A stretch of 64,000 nucleotides of DNA, from contig NZ_MJAO01000012.1 of the NCBI RefSeq assembly GCF_001902635.1, positions 106,531 to 170,530 on the forward strand, read 5' to 3'. The stretch is from Serratia marcescens. GTDB taxonomy: Bacteria > Pseudomonadota > Gammaproteobacteria > Enterobacterales > Enterobacteriaceae. The number at the start of each line of letters is the position of its first letter. Positions within the stretch are counted from its first letter, which is position 1. Both the position numbers and the translations under genes were made by a program. The notes under the pieces are model-generated. The model did not search any database, had not been told where the DNA came from, and saw only the letters and a list, made by a program, of their open reading frames with translations. Of this stretch, positions 1 to 8,471 are shown piece after piece.

Positions 1-1914
1 CAAAATTTCCGCCGCCAGCGGCGCCGAGCACAACCCGCGCGATCCCAACCCGCCGATAGCGAACAGGCCGGGATAGACCGGCGCATCGGCGACGGTTTCG
101 CCCCGCTGGTTCTGCTGCTGCAAATCCTGGTACTGCGTCAACGTGGCCTGATAGTCCGGCAGCGCGCCGACCATCGGCAGATGATCGCGGGTGGCGCTGC
201 GCACGCCGCAGCGCGCCTGGTGAGCGCTGACGTCCACCTGCTGCGGCCAGTCCTGTTCCGGCAGACAGCGCAGCAGACGCTCGCGATTATCCTGTTGCTC
301 CTGCTCGCGGTAGTCGGTGGCGGTGTCGCCGCGCTGATAACTGGCGCCGATGCAGTGCTGACCGTTGCCGGCGTTGACCGGCGTCAGGTAGCCGTCGTAA
401 CACAGTACCTGCTTCAGTTGACCGAGGGCCGGCGAGGTTGGGATATGCGAGACCTGCCCGCGCACCGAGTACAGCGGCAAGGCTGCCGTCGGCGTCAACT
501 CGGCCAACCGGTGGCCGTTGGCCAGGATCACCGTTGCATGGCGGTGGCTTTCACCGTGGGCGAAGTCGATGCACCAGCCGTTTTCTTCGCGCGTTAGCGC
601 CTGCGCATCGTGCCGGTAGCGGCAGGTCAGGCCCTGGCGTTGCGCCAGCGCGATAACGCCGCGCGTCAGCTCGGCCGGGCAGAGCCAGCCGCCTTGTGGG
701 TAGGTGATGCCGCCAAAGCCGGTATCGACGCCGCACAATGCGCTGAGCGTCTCGCGGTCGGCCGCCATCGCCAGCGCCGGCGGCCAGGCGGTTTTCAGCA
801 TATTGGCGATCTTGGCGCCGCTCTTTTCGTCATAGGCCAATTGACTGACGCCGCACCACTGGTGATCAAAGGCGACGCCTTGCCGCAACAGGGCATCGTA
901 TTGCCGGCGGGCGAAGGGAAAGGCGGCGCTGAAGAAACTTTCCAGCGCGTCGCCGCTGCCGTTCAGCAGAGGATAAATCGCGCCCTGGCGGTTGCCGGAA
1001 GCGCCCTCGGCCGCCTGCTCGTCGGCGCAGTACAACGTGACGGTGGCGCCGCGCCGCAGCAGGGCCAACGCGGTGAGCGCGCTGGCGACGCCGCCGCCAA
1101 TCAGGGCGATGTCGGCGGTGTTGTCCGCTGCCGGACGCCGATACCAGGGTGCCGGATGCACGGCGGGTTGCGCGTCGGCCGGCAGATAGCCGGCGAGCAT
1201 CTCACGCTTTTGGCCGAAGCCTTTGCAGCGGTTGACCTGGAAACCGGCCTGTTGCAAGCCGCGGCGCACGAAGCCTGCGGCGGTAAAGGTGGCGAAACTG
1301 CCTTCCGGCCGGGCGAAGCGCGCCATGGCGGCGAACAACTGCTCGGTCCACATGTCGGGATTTTTCGCCGGCGCGAAACCGTCGAGGAACCAGGCGTCGA
1401 CCTGATTATTCATGCTGGCGTCGAACTGCGGCAGCAGTTCGTTGACGTCGCCGAACCACAGATCGAGCGTAATGCGGCCTTCGGCCAACAGCAGGCGATG
1501 GCAGCCCGGCAGCGGCAGCGGCCATTGGGCGCGCAGTTCGTCGGCATAGGGCGCCAGCTCCGGCCAGCGCGCATGCGCCGCCGCCAGATCGGCCTGCTGC
1601 AGGGGGAATTTTTCGAAGCTGATAAAGTGCAGGCGTTGCAGCGTTGCGTCAGGTTCGGCCTGGCGAAAGCCGGCGAAGGCCTGCCACAGCGTGAGGAAAT
1701 TAAGCCCGGTGCCGAACCCGGTTTCCGCCACCACCAACAGCGGGCGCGGATGGACGGCGAAACGTTGCGGCAGCCGGTTGCCGTGCAGGAAGACGTAGCG
1801 GGTTTCTTCCAGCCCATCCTGATTGGAAAAATAGACGTCATCAAACTGTTTCGAAACAGGTGTACCCTGTTCGTTCCAGGTTAGCGTTGCGGTTTGGATG
1901 GGGGCGTGGTTCAC
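1..1914 (-). CDS. mnmC: MnmC, bifunctional tRNA 5-methylaminomethyl-2-thiouridine biosynthesis protein (3' end off the window)
   Basis: Reading the minus strand from a GTG at 1914 gives an open frame that runs off the window edge at base 1 after 638 codons. It begins [14 protein letters not shown] and continues with GTPVS and FDDVYFSN, aligning without gaps to the N terminus of E. coli MnmC as I recall it; roughly 30 C-terminal residues are missing. The N-terminal part is the SAM-dependent methyltransferase domain ([17 protein letters not shown], then [15 protein letters not shown]). The C-terminal part is the FAD oxidoreductase domain ([21 protein letters not shown] dinucleotide-binding fold). 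The enzyme turns cmnm5s2U34 into nm5s2U34 and then mnm5s2U34 in tRNAs for Lys, Glu and Gln. It is divergent from fabB, as in E. coli. Confidence 0.95.
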   Translation of the reverse strand, partial: MNHAPIQTATLTWNEQGTPVSKQFDDVYFSNQDGLEETRYVFLHGNRLPQRFAVHPRPLLVVAETGFGTGLNFLTLWQAFAGFRQAEPDATLQRLHFISFEKFPLQQADLAAAHARWPELAPYADELRAQWPLPLPGCHRLLLAEGRITLDLWFGDVNELLPQFDASMNNQVDAWFLDGFAPAKNPDMWTEQLFAAMARFARPEGSFATFTAAGFVRRGLQQAGFQVNRCKGFGQKREMLAGYLPADAQPAVHPAPWYRRPAADNTADIALIGGGVASALTALALLRRGATVTLYCADEQAAEGASGNRQGAIYPLLNGSGDALESFFSAAFPFARRQYDALLRQGVAFDHQWCGVSQLAYDEKSGAKIANMLKTAWPPALAMAADRETLSALCGVDTGFGGITYPQGGWLCPAELTRGVIALAQRQGLTCRYRHDAQALTREENGWCIDFAHGESHRHATVILANGHRLAELTPTAALPLYSVRGQVSHIPTSPALGQLKQVLCYDGYLTPVNAGNGQHCIGASYQRGDTATDYREQEQQDNRERLLRCLPEQDWPQQVDVSAHQARCGVRSATRDHLPMVGALPDYQATLTQYQDLQQQNQRGETVADAPVYPGLFAIGGLGSRGLCSAPLAAEIL

Positions 1915-2002
1915 GGTCAATGGCTCGAAATTCAAGGGATGCCGCGAATTCTAACGGCGCTGGCGCCCCGGCGCAAACTGGACAACAATAAAGCTGAAAA
2001 AC

Positions 2003-2037
2003 GCTGATCGGACTTGTTCGGCTTACATCTGTACGCT
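2003..2037. promoter_or_regulatory. Candidate FadR and FabR operator sites upstream of fabB
   Basis: In the mnmC-fabB divergent region, 2003-2019 reads GCTGATCGGACTTGTTC, close to the known FadR consensus (AACTGGTCGGACCAGTT). Directly next to it, 2020-2037 is an imperfect palindrome (GGCTTACATC then TGTACGCT) like the FabR site AGCGTACA-TGTACGCT. In E. coli fabB is activated by FadR and repressed by FabR at adjacent sites in this order. Assignment is by motif and context only. Confidence 0.7.
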
Positions 2038-2084
2038 AAAGTGCGATGCAAAATCCCGTAGGTAAATAGTGGAAGAGGTATTGA

Positions 2085-3305
2085 ATGAAACGTGCAGTGA
2101 TTACTGGCCTGGGAGTTGTCTCCAGCATTGGTAACAACCAGCAGGAGGTCCTGGCAAGCCTGCAGGAAGGACGTTCTGGGATCACTTTTTCCCAGGAACT
2201 GAAAGATTCCGGCATGCGTAGTCACGTATGGGGGCAAGTTAAGCTCGACACTACCGGCCTGATCGACCGCAAGGCGGTGCGTTTCATGAGCGATGCTTCC
2301 ATCTATGCCTTCCTGGCGATGCAGGAAGCGATCGCTTCTTCCGGCCTGAAGGAAGAAGAGTATCAAAACAACCCGCGCGTGGGCCTGATCGCCGGTTCCG
2401 GCGGCGGTTCTCCGCGCTTCCAGGTATTCGGCGCCGATGCAATGCGCAGCCCGCGCGGCCTGAAAGCGGTTGGCCCGTATGTGGTCACCAAAGCCATGGC
2501 TTCCGGCGTTTCCGCCTGCCTGGCGACGCCGTTCAAAATCCACGGCGTAAACTACTCCATCAGCTCCGCTTGCGCTACTTCCGCACACTGCATCGGCAAC
2601 GCGGTTGAGCAAATCCAGCTGGGCAAACAGGACATCGTGTTCGCCGGCGGCGGCGAAGAGCTGTGCTGGGAAATGGCCTGCGAGTTCGACGCGATGGGCG
2701 CGCTGTCCACCAAATACAACGACACGCCGGAAAAAGCCTCCCGCACCTACGACGCCGATCGTGACGGGTTCGTCATCGCCGGCGGCGGCGGCATGGTGGT
2801 GGTTGAAGAGCTGGAGCACGCGCTGGCGCGCGGTGCGCACATCTACGCAGAAATCGTTGGCTACGGCGCGACTTCCGACGGCGCCGACATGGTTGCGCCA
2901 TCGGGCGAAGGCGCGGTGCGCTGCATGAAGATGGCGATGCAGGATCTGGATGCGCCGATCGACTACATCAACGTGCACGGCACCTCCACACCGGTGGGCG
3001 ACGTGAAAGAGCTGGGCGCCATTCGTGAAGTGTTCGGCGACAATACCCCGGCCATTTCTTCCACCAAGGCGATGACCGGCCACTCGTTGGGCGCCGCGGG
3101 CGTACAGGAAGCGATCTACAGCTTGCTGATGCTGGAGCACGGCTTTATCGCGCCGAGCATCAACATCGAAACCCTGGATGAGCAGGCAGCCGGCATGAAC
3201 ATCGTGACTCAGCCGACTCAGCGCGAACTGACCACCGTAATGTCCAACAGCTTCGGCTTCGGCGGCACCAACGCCACCCTGGTGATGCGCAAGCTGGCGA
3301 AATAA
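2085..3305 (+). CDS. fabB: FabB, beta-ketoacyl-ACP synthase I
   Basis: A 406-residue condensing enzyme that elongates acyl-ACP with malonyl-ACP and is needed for unsaturated fatty acid synthesis in the cytosol. The thiolase-fold signature [10 protein letters not shown] puts the acyl-accepting cysteine at residue 163, the family position. The two active-site histidines lie in [11 protein letters not shown] and [10 protein letters not shown]. The C terminus carries [14 protein letters not shown]. The ATG follows a GAAGAGG ribosome site. Length and start equal those of E. coli FabB. A strong hairpin terminator follows at 3332-3356. The long minus-strand frame across this gene is an antisense artefact of high GC third positions. 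Confidence 0.98.
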   Translation: MKRAVITGLGVVSSIGNNQQEVLASLQEGRSGITFSQELKDSGMRSHVWGQVKLDTTGLIDRKAVRFMSDASIYAFLAMQEAIASSGLKEEEYQNNPRVGLIAGSGGGSPRFQVFGADAMRSPRGLKAVGPYVVTKAMASGVSACLATPFKIHGVNYSISSACATSAHCIGNAVEQIQLGKQDIVFAGGGEELCWEMACEFDAMGALSTKYNDTPEKASRTYDADRDGFVIAGGGGMVVVEELEHALARGAHIYAEIVGYGATSDGADMVAPSGEGAVRCMKMAMQDLDAPIDYINVHGTSTPVGDVKELGAIREVFGDNTPAISSTKAMTGHSLGAAGVQEAIYSLLMLEHGFIAPSINIETLDEQAAGMNIVTQPTQRELTTVMSNSFGFGGTNATLVMRKLAK

Positions 3306-3331
3306 TCCCGCCTGAGCTTCACTCCGTTATC

Positions 3332-3356
3332 AAGCCCGCATTTTTGCGGGCTTTTT
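3332..3356 (+). terminator. Intrinsic terminator of fabB
   Basis: An 8-bp stem (AAGCCCGC / GCGGGCTT) with a short A/T loop is followed by a run of T, 26 bases after the fabB stop codon. Confidence 0.9.
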
Positions 3357-3517
3357 ACTGCCCGAGGCCCGCCGGACGGGCGCTCGGAGTTTTCCCAAAT
3401 CACATCCCCTGACACATCATTACCTCGCCATTACACACGTTGGGCATACAATAGCCCGGTAGCGTGATTATCGCTCGGCGTAGCTTTCTAAAGTGATCGA
3501 ACATTGAGGCAAGAAGT

Positions 3518-3739
3518 ATGAAAAAGTTAATTGCGGTTGGGTTACTGTCGGCCGTGTTGGCCGGATGCGCTACCGATTCTCCCTGCGTTCCGGTCTACGA
3601 TGATCAGGGGCGTCTGGTGCATACCAACACCTGCATGAAAGGCACCACTCAGGATAACTGGGAAACCGCGGGCGCCATCGCCGGCGGCGCGGCGGCGGTT
3701 GCCGGTCTGACCCTCGGCATCATCGCGCTGACCAAGTGA
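3518..3739 (+). CDS. Small glycine-zipper lipoprotein, function unknown
   Basis: A 73-residue precursor with a type II signal peptide: MKK start, hydrophobic stretch, then the lipobox LAGC with the lipidated cysteine at residue 17. The mature part has a short polar segment with two further cysteines (SPCVPV and NTCMKG) and ends in a glycine/alanine-rich hydrophobic segment (AGAIAGGAAAVAGLTLG) of glycine-zipper type. It should sit in the envelope, anchored by lipid. A ribosome site (GAGGCAAGAAGT) precedes the ATG. I do not recognise a named family; it stands alone, with a shared bidirectional terminator separating it from apbE. Confidence 0.8.
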   Translation: MKKLIAVGLLSAVLAGCATDSPCVPVYDDQGRLVHTNTCMKGTTQDNWETAGAIAGGAAAVAGLTLGIIALTK

Positions 3740-3758
3740 TCGGCGCGTAGCATGCAAC

Positions 3759-3788
3759 AAGCCCGGCCATTGCGCGCCGGGCTTTTTT
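3759..3788. terminator. Bidirectional terminator between the small lipoprotein gene and apbE
   Basis: A 9-bp inverted repeat (AAGCCCGGC / GCCGGGCTT) with an 8-base loop has T-runs on both strands, serving the converging genes. Confidence 0.85.
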
Positions 3789-3791
3789 ATA

Positions 3792-4823
3792 TCACTGCAC
3801 CAAAAACGCCTTGAACTGCGGCGTCATCACTGCGCTGAAGCCCTCGTCAGTTTTGCTGATCAGGTAGACTGCCAGCCCTTTCTCTTCCGCCAACTTCAGC
3901 GCTTTCTCCGTGCCCAGCACCATCAAGCCGGTATCCCAGCCGTCGGCTTCAAGCGCGGTAGGGGCGATCACCGTGGCGGAAACCAGCCGGTGGTTGATCG
4001 GTCTGCCGGTAGCCGGATCGATCACGTGGGAATAGCGCTGGCCATTCTGTTCGAAGTAGTTGCGGTAACTGCCGGAGGTGCTGATGCCGTAGCCGTGCAG
4101 ATCCACCAGCGCCTGCACCGCGTTTTCACGATCGGTCGGCTTCTGGATCGCCACCCGCCAGGGTTTGCCCTGGCCGTTGACGCCGCGCGAAGAGACAGCG
4201 CCGCCCACGGATACCAGATAGTTGGTGATGCCGTTGTGGTTCATCAGGCGCACCAGTTCGTCGGCGCCATAGCCTTCGCCCAGCGTCGAGAGATCGACAT
4301 ACATGTCCGGCAGATCTTTTTGCAGCCACTCCCCACGATGGTCGCTTATCAGCTTCAGGTGCTGCAGGCCGATGCGCTGCTTCGCCGCGTCGATCTGCGC
4401 TTGCTTCGGCACCTTGACCGGGTGTTTGTCGGGGCCGAATCCCCACAGGTTCACCAACGGGCCGACGGTGATGTCCATCGCGCCACCGGTATCGCGGCCG
4501 ATGCGCTGGGCCATCAACACAATGTCTGCCATGCCGCGCGGGATTGGCTGCGGTTCGAGGCTGGCGCTGCGGTTAAACCGCGACAGCACCGAGTCGGCGC
4601 GATAGGTGGAGATATCGTCGTTGGCCCGTTCCAGCACTGCGTCGATCTGCCGCTGCAGCTCTTGTTTACCGATCGCAACGTCACCGCTGACTTTTACGCT
4701 GTAGAAGGTGCCCATGGTCTTGCCGTCGATCTCGATTTGCGGGCGGGAAGAGGAGTCGTCGCAGGCGGTGAGCAGGGCGCATAAGGCGCTCAACAACGCC
4801 CCTTTGGCGAACAGGGAAGCCAT
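3792..4823 (-). CDS. apbE: ApbE, FAD:protein FMN transferase (lipoprotein)
   Basis: A 343-residue precursor with a lipobox (LLTAC, Cys21) for periplasm-facing anchoring. The enzyme moves FMN from FAD onto a threonine of target subunits such as NqrB/NqrC or RnfD/RnfG, using Mg2+. ApbE-family segments are visible: GKTMGTFYSVKV near residue 35, the GGAMDITVGPLVNLWGFG region near residues 137-154, DLSTLGEGYGAD near 177, SVGGAVSSRGVNGQGKPW near 206, and SYRNYFEQNGQRYSHVIDP near 257. The extended ATGRPINHRL follows. The ATG is preceded by AGGACATGTT. It is divergent from ybiR. E. coli has apbE elsewhere, so this position is lineage-specific. Confidence 0.94.
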   Translation of the reverse strand: MASLFAKGALLSALCALLTACDDSSSRPQIEIDGKTMGTFYSVKVSGDVAIGKQELQRQIDAVLERANDDISTYRADSVLSRFNRSASLEPQPIPRGMADIVLMAQRIGRDTGGAMDITVGPLVNLWGFGPDKHPVKVPKQAQIDAAKQRIGLQHLKLISDHRGEWLQKDLPDMYVDLSTLGEGYGADELVRLMNHNGITNYLVSVGGAVSSRGVNGQGKPWRVAIQKPTDRENAVQALVDLHGYGISTSGSYRNYFEQNGQRYSHVIDPATGRPINHRLVSATVIAPTALEADGWDTGLMVLGTEKALKLAEEKGLAVYLISKTDEGFSAVMTPQFKAFLVQ

Positions 4824-4977
4824 AACATGTCCTTTGAAACCGTGAAAGCCGCTACAAATAAAGTAAAGCGCGGCAAATGAAAAGCGGATAAAGGTAAAAT
4901 AGCATTTTGCTGGCGTTGCTGCCGCGCCTGAGCTAACGTCTCGCCCATGCTTTTCGCTGAGGTTTCAAGCTGCCGCT

Positions 4978-6090
4978 ATGAGTTCAACCGCCATTTCCCG
5001 GCTTATTCATCCCTTTGTCAAAGATCGTTTCCTCCATGCGTTGCTGTTGGCCGGCGTCGCGATGTTCGCCTTTCATCCGCAGCCGCTGCCGGCGCTGGGC
5101 GGTTTTATCGACGGCCGCACCCTCATCACCCTGTTGGGGCTGATGCTGTTGACCAAAGGCGTTGAGGTCAGCGGTTATTTCGATTTCGTCGGCCGCAGGA
5201 TCATCAAGCGTTTGCATAGTGAACGGCGGCTGGCGCTGTTCCTGGTGTTTTCCGCCGCGCTGCTGTCGTCGTTTCTTACCAACGACGTAGCGCTGTTTAT
5301 CGTCATTCCGCTGACCATCACGCTGAAAAAACTGTCGGCACTGCCGGTTGGCCGCTTGATCATCTTTCAGGCGCTGGCGGTGAATGCCGGTTCGTTGCTG
5401 ACGCCGATCGGCAACCCGCAAAATATCCTGCTGTGGAGCCGTTCCGGCCTCTCTTTCCTCAGTTTCATCGGCCAGATGGCGCCATTTGGCGCCGCGATGA
5501 TGCTGAGCCTGTTGGCGCTGACCTGGTTCAGCTTCCCGGCGCGCGAAATCGTGAAAACGCCGAATACCGAGGGCTATCCCTATCAGCGGCCGCTGCTGCT
5601 GAGCTGCGTAGGACTGTATGCGATCTTCCTGCTGTGCCTCGATATCAGCCTGCCGCTGTATGGCCTGCTGGCGGTATTCGCCGGTTTTTTGCTGCTGGCG
5701 CGCCGGGTGTTGCTGCAGATCGACTGGAGCCTGATTTTCGTGTTCGCCGCCATGTTCATCGATGTCGGCCTGTTTACTCGTTTGCCGCCGCTCCAGCCGG
5801 CGTTCGCCGCCATCGCCGGGTTGAGCGACGGCGGGGTGTATGCGCTGGGCGTCGGGTTGTCGCAGGTCGTCAGCAACGTGCCGGCCACCATTTTGTTGCT
5901 CAATTACGTGCCTTCCAGCGCCCAGCTGGCCTATGCGGTCAACGCCGGCGGCTTCGGGTTGGCGATCGGTTCGCTCGCCAACCTGATTGCGCTGCGTATG
6001 GCGGGGGAGCGCAAGATCTGGCTGCGCTTCCACTATTACTCGTTGCCGCTGCTGGCCTGGGCCGCGCTGCTCGGCTGGCTGTTGAGTTAG
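4978..6090 (+). CDS. ybiR: YbiR-type inner-membrane anion/cation transporter
   Basis: A 370-residue integral membrane protein of the ion-transporter (ArsB/SLC13-like) superfamily with about ten hydrophobic segments. It matches what I recall of E. coli YbiR across its length: TLITLLGLMLLTKGVEVSGY, SSFLTNDVALFIVIPLTITL, ALAVNAGSLLTPIGNPQN and SQVVSNVPATILLLNYVP. The paired TND and TPIGNPQN / SNVPATI segments are the likely re-entrant ion-binding loops. The substrate is unknown. Its stop codon overlaps the stop of the converging peptidase gene by four bases (TTAG), so there is no room for a terminator between them. Confidence 0.9.
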   Translation: MSSTAISRLIHPFVKDRFLHALLLAGVAMFAFHPQPLPALGGFIDGRTLITLLGLMLLTKGVEVSGYFDFVGRRIIKRLHSERRLALFLVFSAALLSSFLTNDVALFIVIPLTITLKKLSALPVGRLIIFQALAVNAGSLLTPIGNPQNILLWSRSGLSFLSFIGQMAPFGAAMMLSLLALTWFSFPAREIVKTPNTEGYPYQRPLLLSCVGLYAIFLLCLDISLPLYGLLAVFAGFLLLARRVLLQIDWSLIFVFAAMFIDVGLFTRLPPLQPAFAAIAGLSDGGVYALGVGLSQVVSNVPATILLLNYVPSSAQLAYAVNAGGFGLAIGSLANLIALRMAGERKIWLRFHYYSLPLLAWAALLGWLLS

Positions 6091-7334
6091 CCCTGGTTAC
6101 CGCTCTGCCGGGCGGCCAGCAGGCAAATGCTGCGGGTCACCTGGTAGGATTTCACGAAGGAACTGACGGGTAAAAACTCGAAACGCGAGTGGAAGTTATG
6201 CGCGCCGGTGAAGTAATTGGGCGTCAGGATACCGCGGCTGGAGAGCGCCGCGCCGTCGGTGCCACCGCGCATCGGGATCACCTTCGGTGGGATGCCGTGA
6301 GCGGCGAGGGCACCGAAGATCAGATCGATGGCGCGCCGGTCTTCGCCGATGGCGTTGCTGATGTTGCCGTAGATGTCGCTGACGCTGCAACTGACGTTGG
6401 CGCGCGGATAGTCGGCCGCCACCTGGCGCACCGTTTCCTCAAGACGGGCTTTGCGCGCGTCGAACGCAACCCGATCGAAGTCGCGAATCGAGACCTTCAG
6501 CGTCGCCTGATTGGCGTTGGCGGCCAGATCGGTGAACCAGAAATAGCCCTCGCGTCCTTCGGTGTGCTCCGGGGTATCCTGCACGTCGAATCGGTTGATG
6601 ATGTCGTTGGCGATGCGTATCGGGTTGACCAACACGTTTTTCGCCGCCATCGGGTGCGCGGTTACGCCTTCGATACGGATCTCTGCCGCCGCCGCGTTGA
6701 AATTCTCATACACCACTTCACCCAGCTCGCAGCAGTCGATGGTATAGGCGAAATCGACGGCGAAACGCTGCAGATCCAGCGCCTTGGCGCCGCGCAGGCC
6801 GATCTCTTCATCCGGCACGAACGCCACCACGATATCGCCGTGGCGATCGGCAGCGGTCAGGTTGGCCAGCAGCGTCATCACCACGGTGACCGCCGCCTTA
6901 TTGTCGGCGCCCAGCACGCTGGTGCCGTCGCTGAACAGGATCTCTTCGTTCCGGTAGGGCAGGATCTCCGGATGCTCGGCAGTACGCAGCCAGATGTCCT
7001 GCTCGGCGTTCAGGCATAAATCGTCGCCGGTAAAGCGCAGGCGCTGCGGGCGAATCTCGGGCGACAGGCCGACGTCCACGGTGTCGATATGGGTGATGAA
7101 GCCGATGCGTGGCGCGCCGGGTTGGGTACCGGGCTTACGGGCGGTCACGGTAGCGTGTTCGTCGATCTGCACGTCGGCCAGGCCGAGCCGGCGCAGCTCG
7201 TCCGCCAGCAGCTGCGCCATCTCATGCTGCCCTGGGGTGCTGGGCAGGGCGGTTGCGGCGGCGTCGCTCTGGCTGGTCACCGCCAGGTAGCGGAAGAAAC
7301 GTTCGGTAAGCTGTTCGGCAATCGGGTTGGCCAT
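6087..7334 (-). CDS. pepT: Peptidase T-like M20B metallo-tripeptidase
   Basis: A 415-residue cytosolic zinc aminopeptidase expected to release N-terminal residues from tripeptides. M20 metal-site motifs are in order: GFITHIDTVD (first His and Asp), SVLGADNKAAV (bridging Asp), VPDEEIG (catalytic and metal Glu), AYTIDCCELG (Asp), and the C-terminal FTGAHNFHSRFEF (His). The GG segment next to the metal Asp in E. coli PepT is CC here, so it may be a paralogue rather than the orthologue. The ATG follows GAGGAG at a suitable distance. Confidence 0.85.
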   Translation of the reverse strand: MANPIAEQLTERFFRYLAVTSQSDAAATALPSTPGQHEMAQLLADELRRLGLADVQIDEHATVTARKPGTQPGAPRIGFITHIDTVDVGLSPEIRPQRLRFTGDDLCLNAEQDIWLRTAEHPEILPYRNEEILFSDGTSVLGADNKAAVTVVMTLLANLTAADRHGDIVVAFVPDEEIGLRGAKALDLQRFAVDFAYTIDCCELGEVVYENFNAAAAEIRIEGVTAHPMAAKNVLVNPIRIANDIINRFDVQDTPEHTEGREGYFWFTDLAANANQATLKVSIRDFDRVAFDARKARLEETVRQVAADYPRANVSCSVSDIYGNISNAIGEDRRAIDLIFGALAAHGIPPKVIPMRGGTDGAALSSRGILTPNYFTGAHNFHSRFEFLPVSSFVKSYQVTRSICLLAARQSGNQG

Positions 7335-7551
7335 CGGGACTCCTCGCGGTTGGCAATCTACCGGTTTTAAAACGAAATCAGCCGTTTGTCCAACGGTGCA
7401 ATGCGTAAACCGCCATAATGCGAAGCATCGCGCAGAAACGAAAAATAGCCGTACAACTAGGAAATAGTCGCAGGTTTCTGCGGCAAAATCGGTGTTAGCT
7501 GTGGGCCGGGAAGCGCCCGCATAACACTTATACGTACCTCAAGGAGAATTC

Positions 7552-8448
7552 ATGCACACCGGTCACGCTCTGCTTATCACCTTACTGTCTCTGGGCCTCT
7601 CTCACAGCGCCTGGTCGTCCGCCGACGTCGGGCACGCCAACAGCAACGCCAACAGCCGCGAAGTGGCCAGCGCGCTGGGCGGCCTGAAGAACAAAACCTA
7701 CGAACTGGAACAGGCGCCGAAAATCCGCGTCGCCAGCTTCAATATCGCCGCCGGCAAAGTCAGCGACATGACTGCCATCGCCAAGGCGATTCGCGCGATG
7801 AACGTTGACGTGGTGGCGCTGCAGGAGGTGGACAAACTCACCGCCCGCAGCGGCCGGGTCGATCAGGCGGCGGAGCTGGCGAAGCTGACCGGCATGCAGG
7901 CGGTGTTCGGCCGGGCGATCGATTTCGACGGCGGCGAATATGGCCTGGCGTTTCTCTCCAAGTACCCGCTGCACGACACCGTGATCTATCCGCTGCCGTC
8001 CGGCCAGCGCGAACAACGCATCGTCTTCAGCGCCAAGGTCGACGTGCCGGAATTCCCGGCGCCGATCACTCTGTTCAACACCCACCTCGATACCAAGGAA
8101 GATCCGACCATGCGTCTGGATCAGGTGCGGGAGCTGAACGATCGCACCATCGAAGTGCGCGGCATCAAGCTGCTGTTCGGCGACATGAACGACGTGCCGG
8201 GCAGCGTGACCTGGCTGGAGCTGAGCCGCTACTGGAACGACATCATGCCTAACGGGCAGGATGGCCGCAGCTGGCCGGCGGAAAATGCCGAGATCAAGGT
8301 GGATTACATCTTCAGCGGCAATGCGCAGCGCTGGCATCTGGACAGCCTGACGGTGCCGAACGCCAGCGGTGATTGGAACGGCGTGCATTGGCCGGCGGTG
8401 AGCGACCACCTGCCGCTGGTGGCTGAGATGCGCCTGACCGAGCAATAA
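7552..8448 (+). CDS. Secreted endonuclease/exonuclease/phosphatase-family hydrolase
   Basis: A 298-residue protein with an N-terminal signal peptide (positive start, hydrophobic core ending near residue 22). The rest is a single EEP fold (DNase I/sphingomyelinase/inositol phosphatase type). Catalytic motifs are visible in order: RVASFNIAAG (Asn), VVALQEVDK (metal Glu), LFNTHLDT (His and Asp), LLFGDMNDVPG (Asp and Asn), KVDYIFS (Asp) and VSDHLPLV (terminal Asp-His pair). All expected catalytic residues are present, so it should be active, most likely in the periplasm or outside the cell. Substrate (nucleic acid, phospholipid or phosphoester) cannot be told from sequence. SD AAGGAG sits just before the ATG. 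Monocistronic. Confidence 0.88.
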   Translation: MHTGHALLITLLSLGLSHSAWSSADVGHANSNANSREVASALGGLKNKTYELEQAPKIRVASFNIAAGKVSDMTAIAKAIRAMNVDVVALQEVDKLTARSGRVDQAAELAKLTGMQAVFGRAIDFDGGEYGLAFLSKYPLHDTVIYPLPSGQREQRIVFSAKVDVPEFPAPITLFNTHLDTKEDPTMRLDQVRELNDRTIEVRGIKLLFGDMNDVPGSVTWLELSRYWNDIMPNGQDGRSWPAENAEIKVDYIFSGNAQRWHLDSLTVPNASGDWNGVHWPAVSDHLPLVAEMRLTEQ

Positions 8449-8471
8449 GCGGGGCGGCATCCCGCCGGGGG

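Noticed and set aside
610..1884. 424-residue plus-strand frame opposite mnmC
   Set aside because: It is antisense to the MnmC reading frame, which aligns end to end with the known protein. No ribosome site or recognisable domain.
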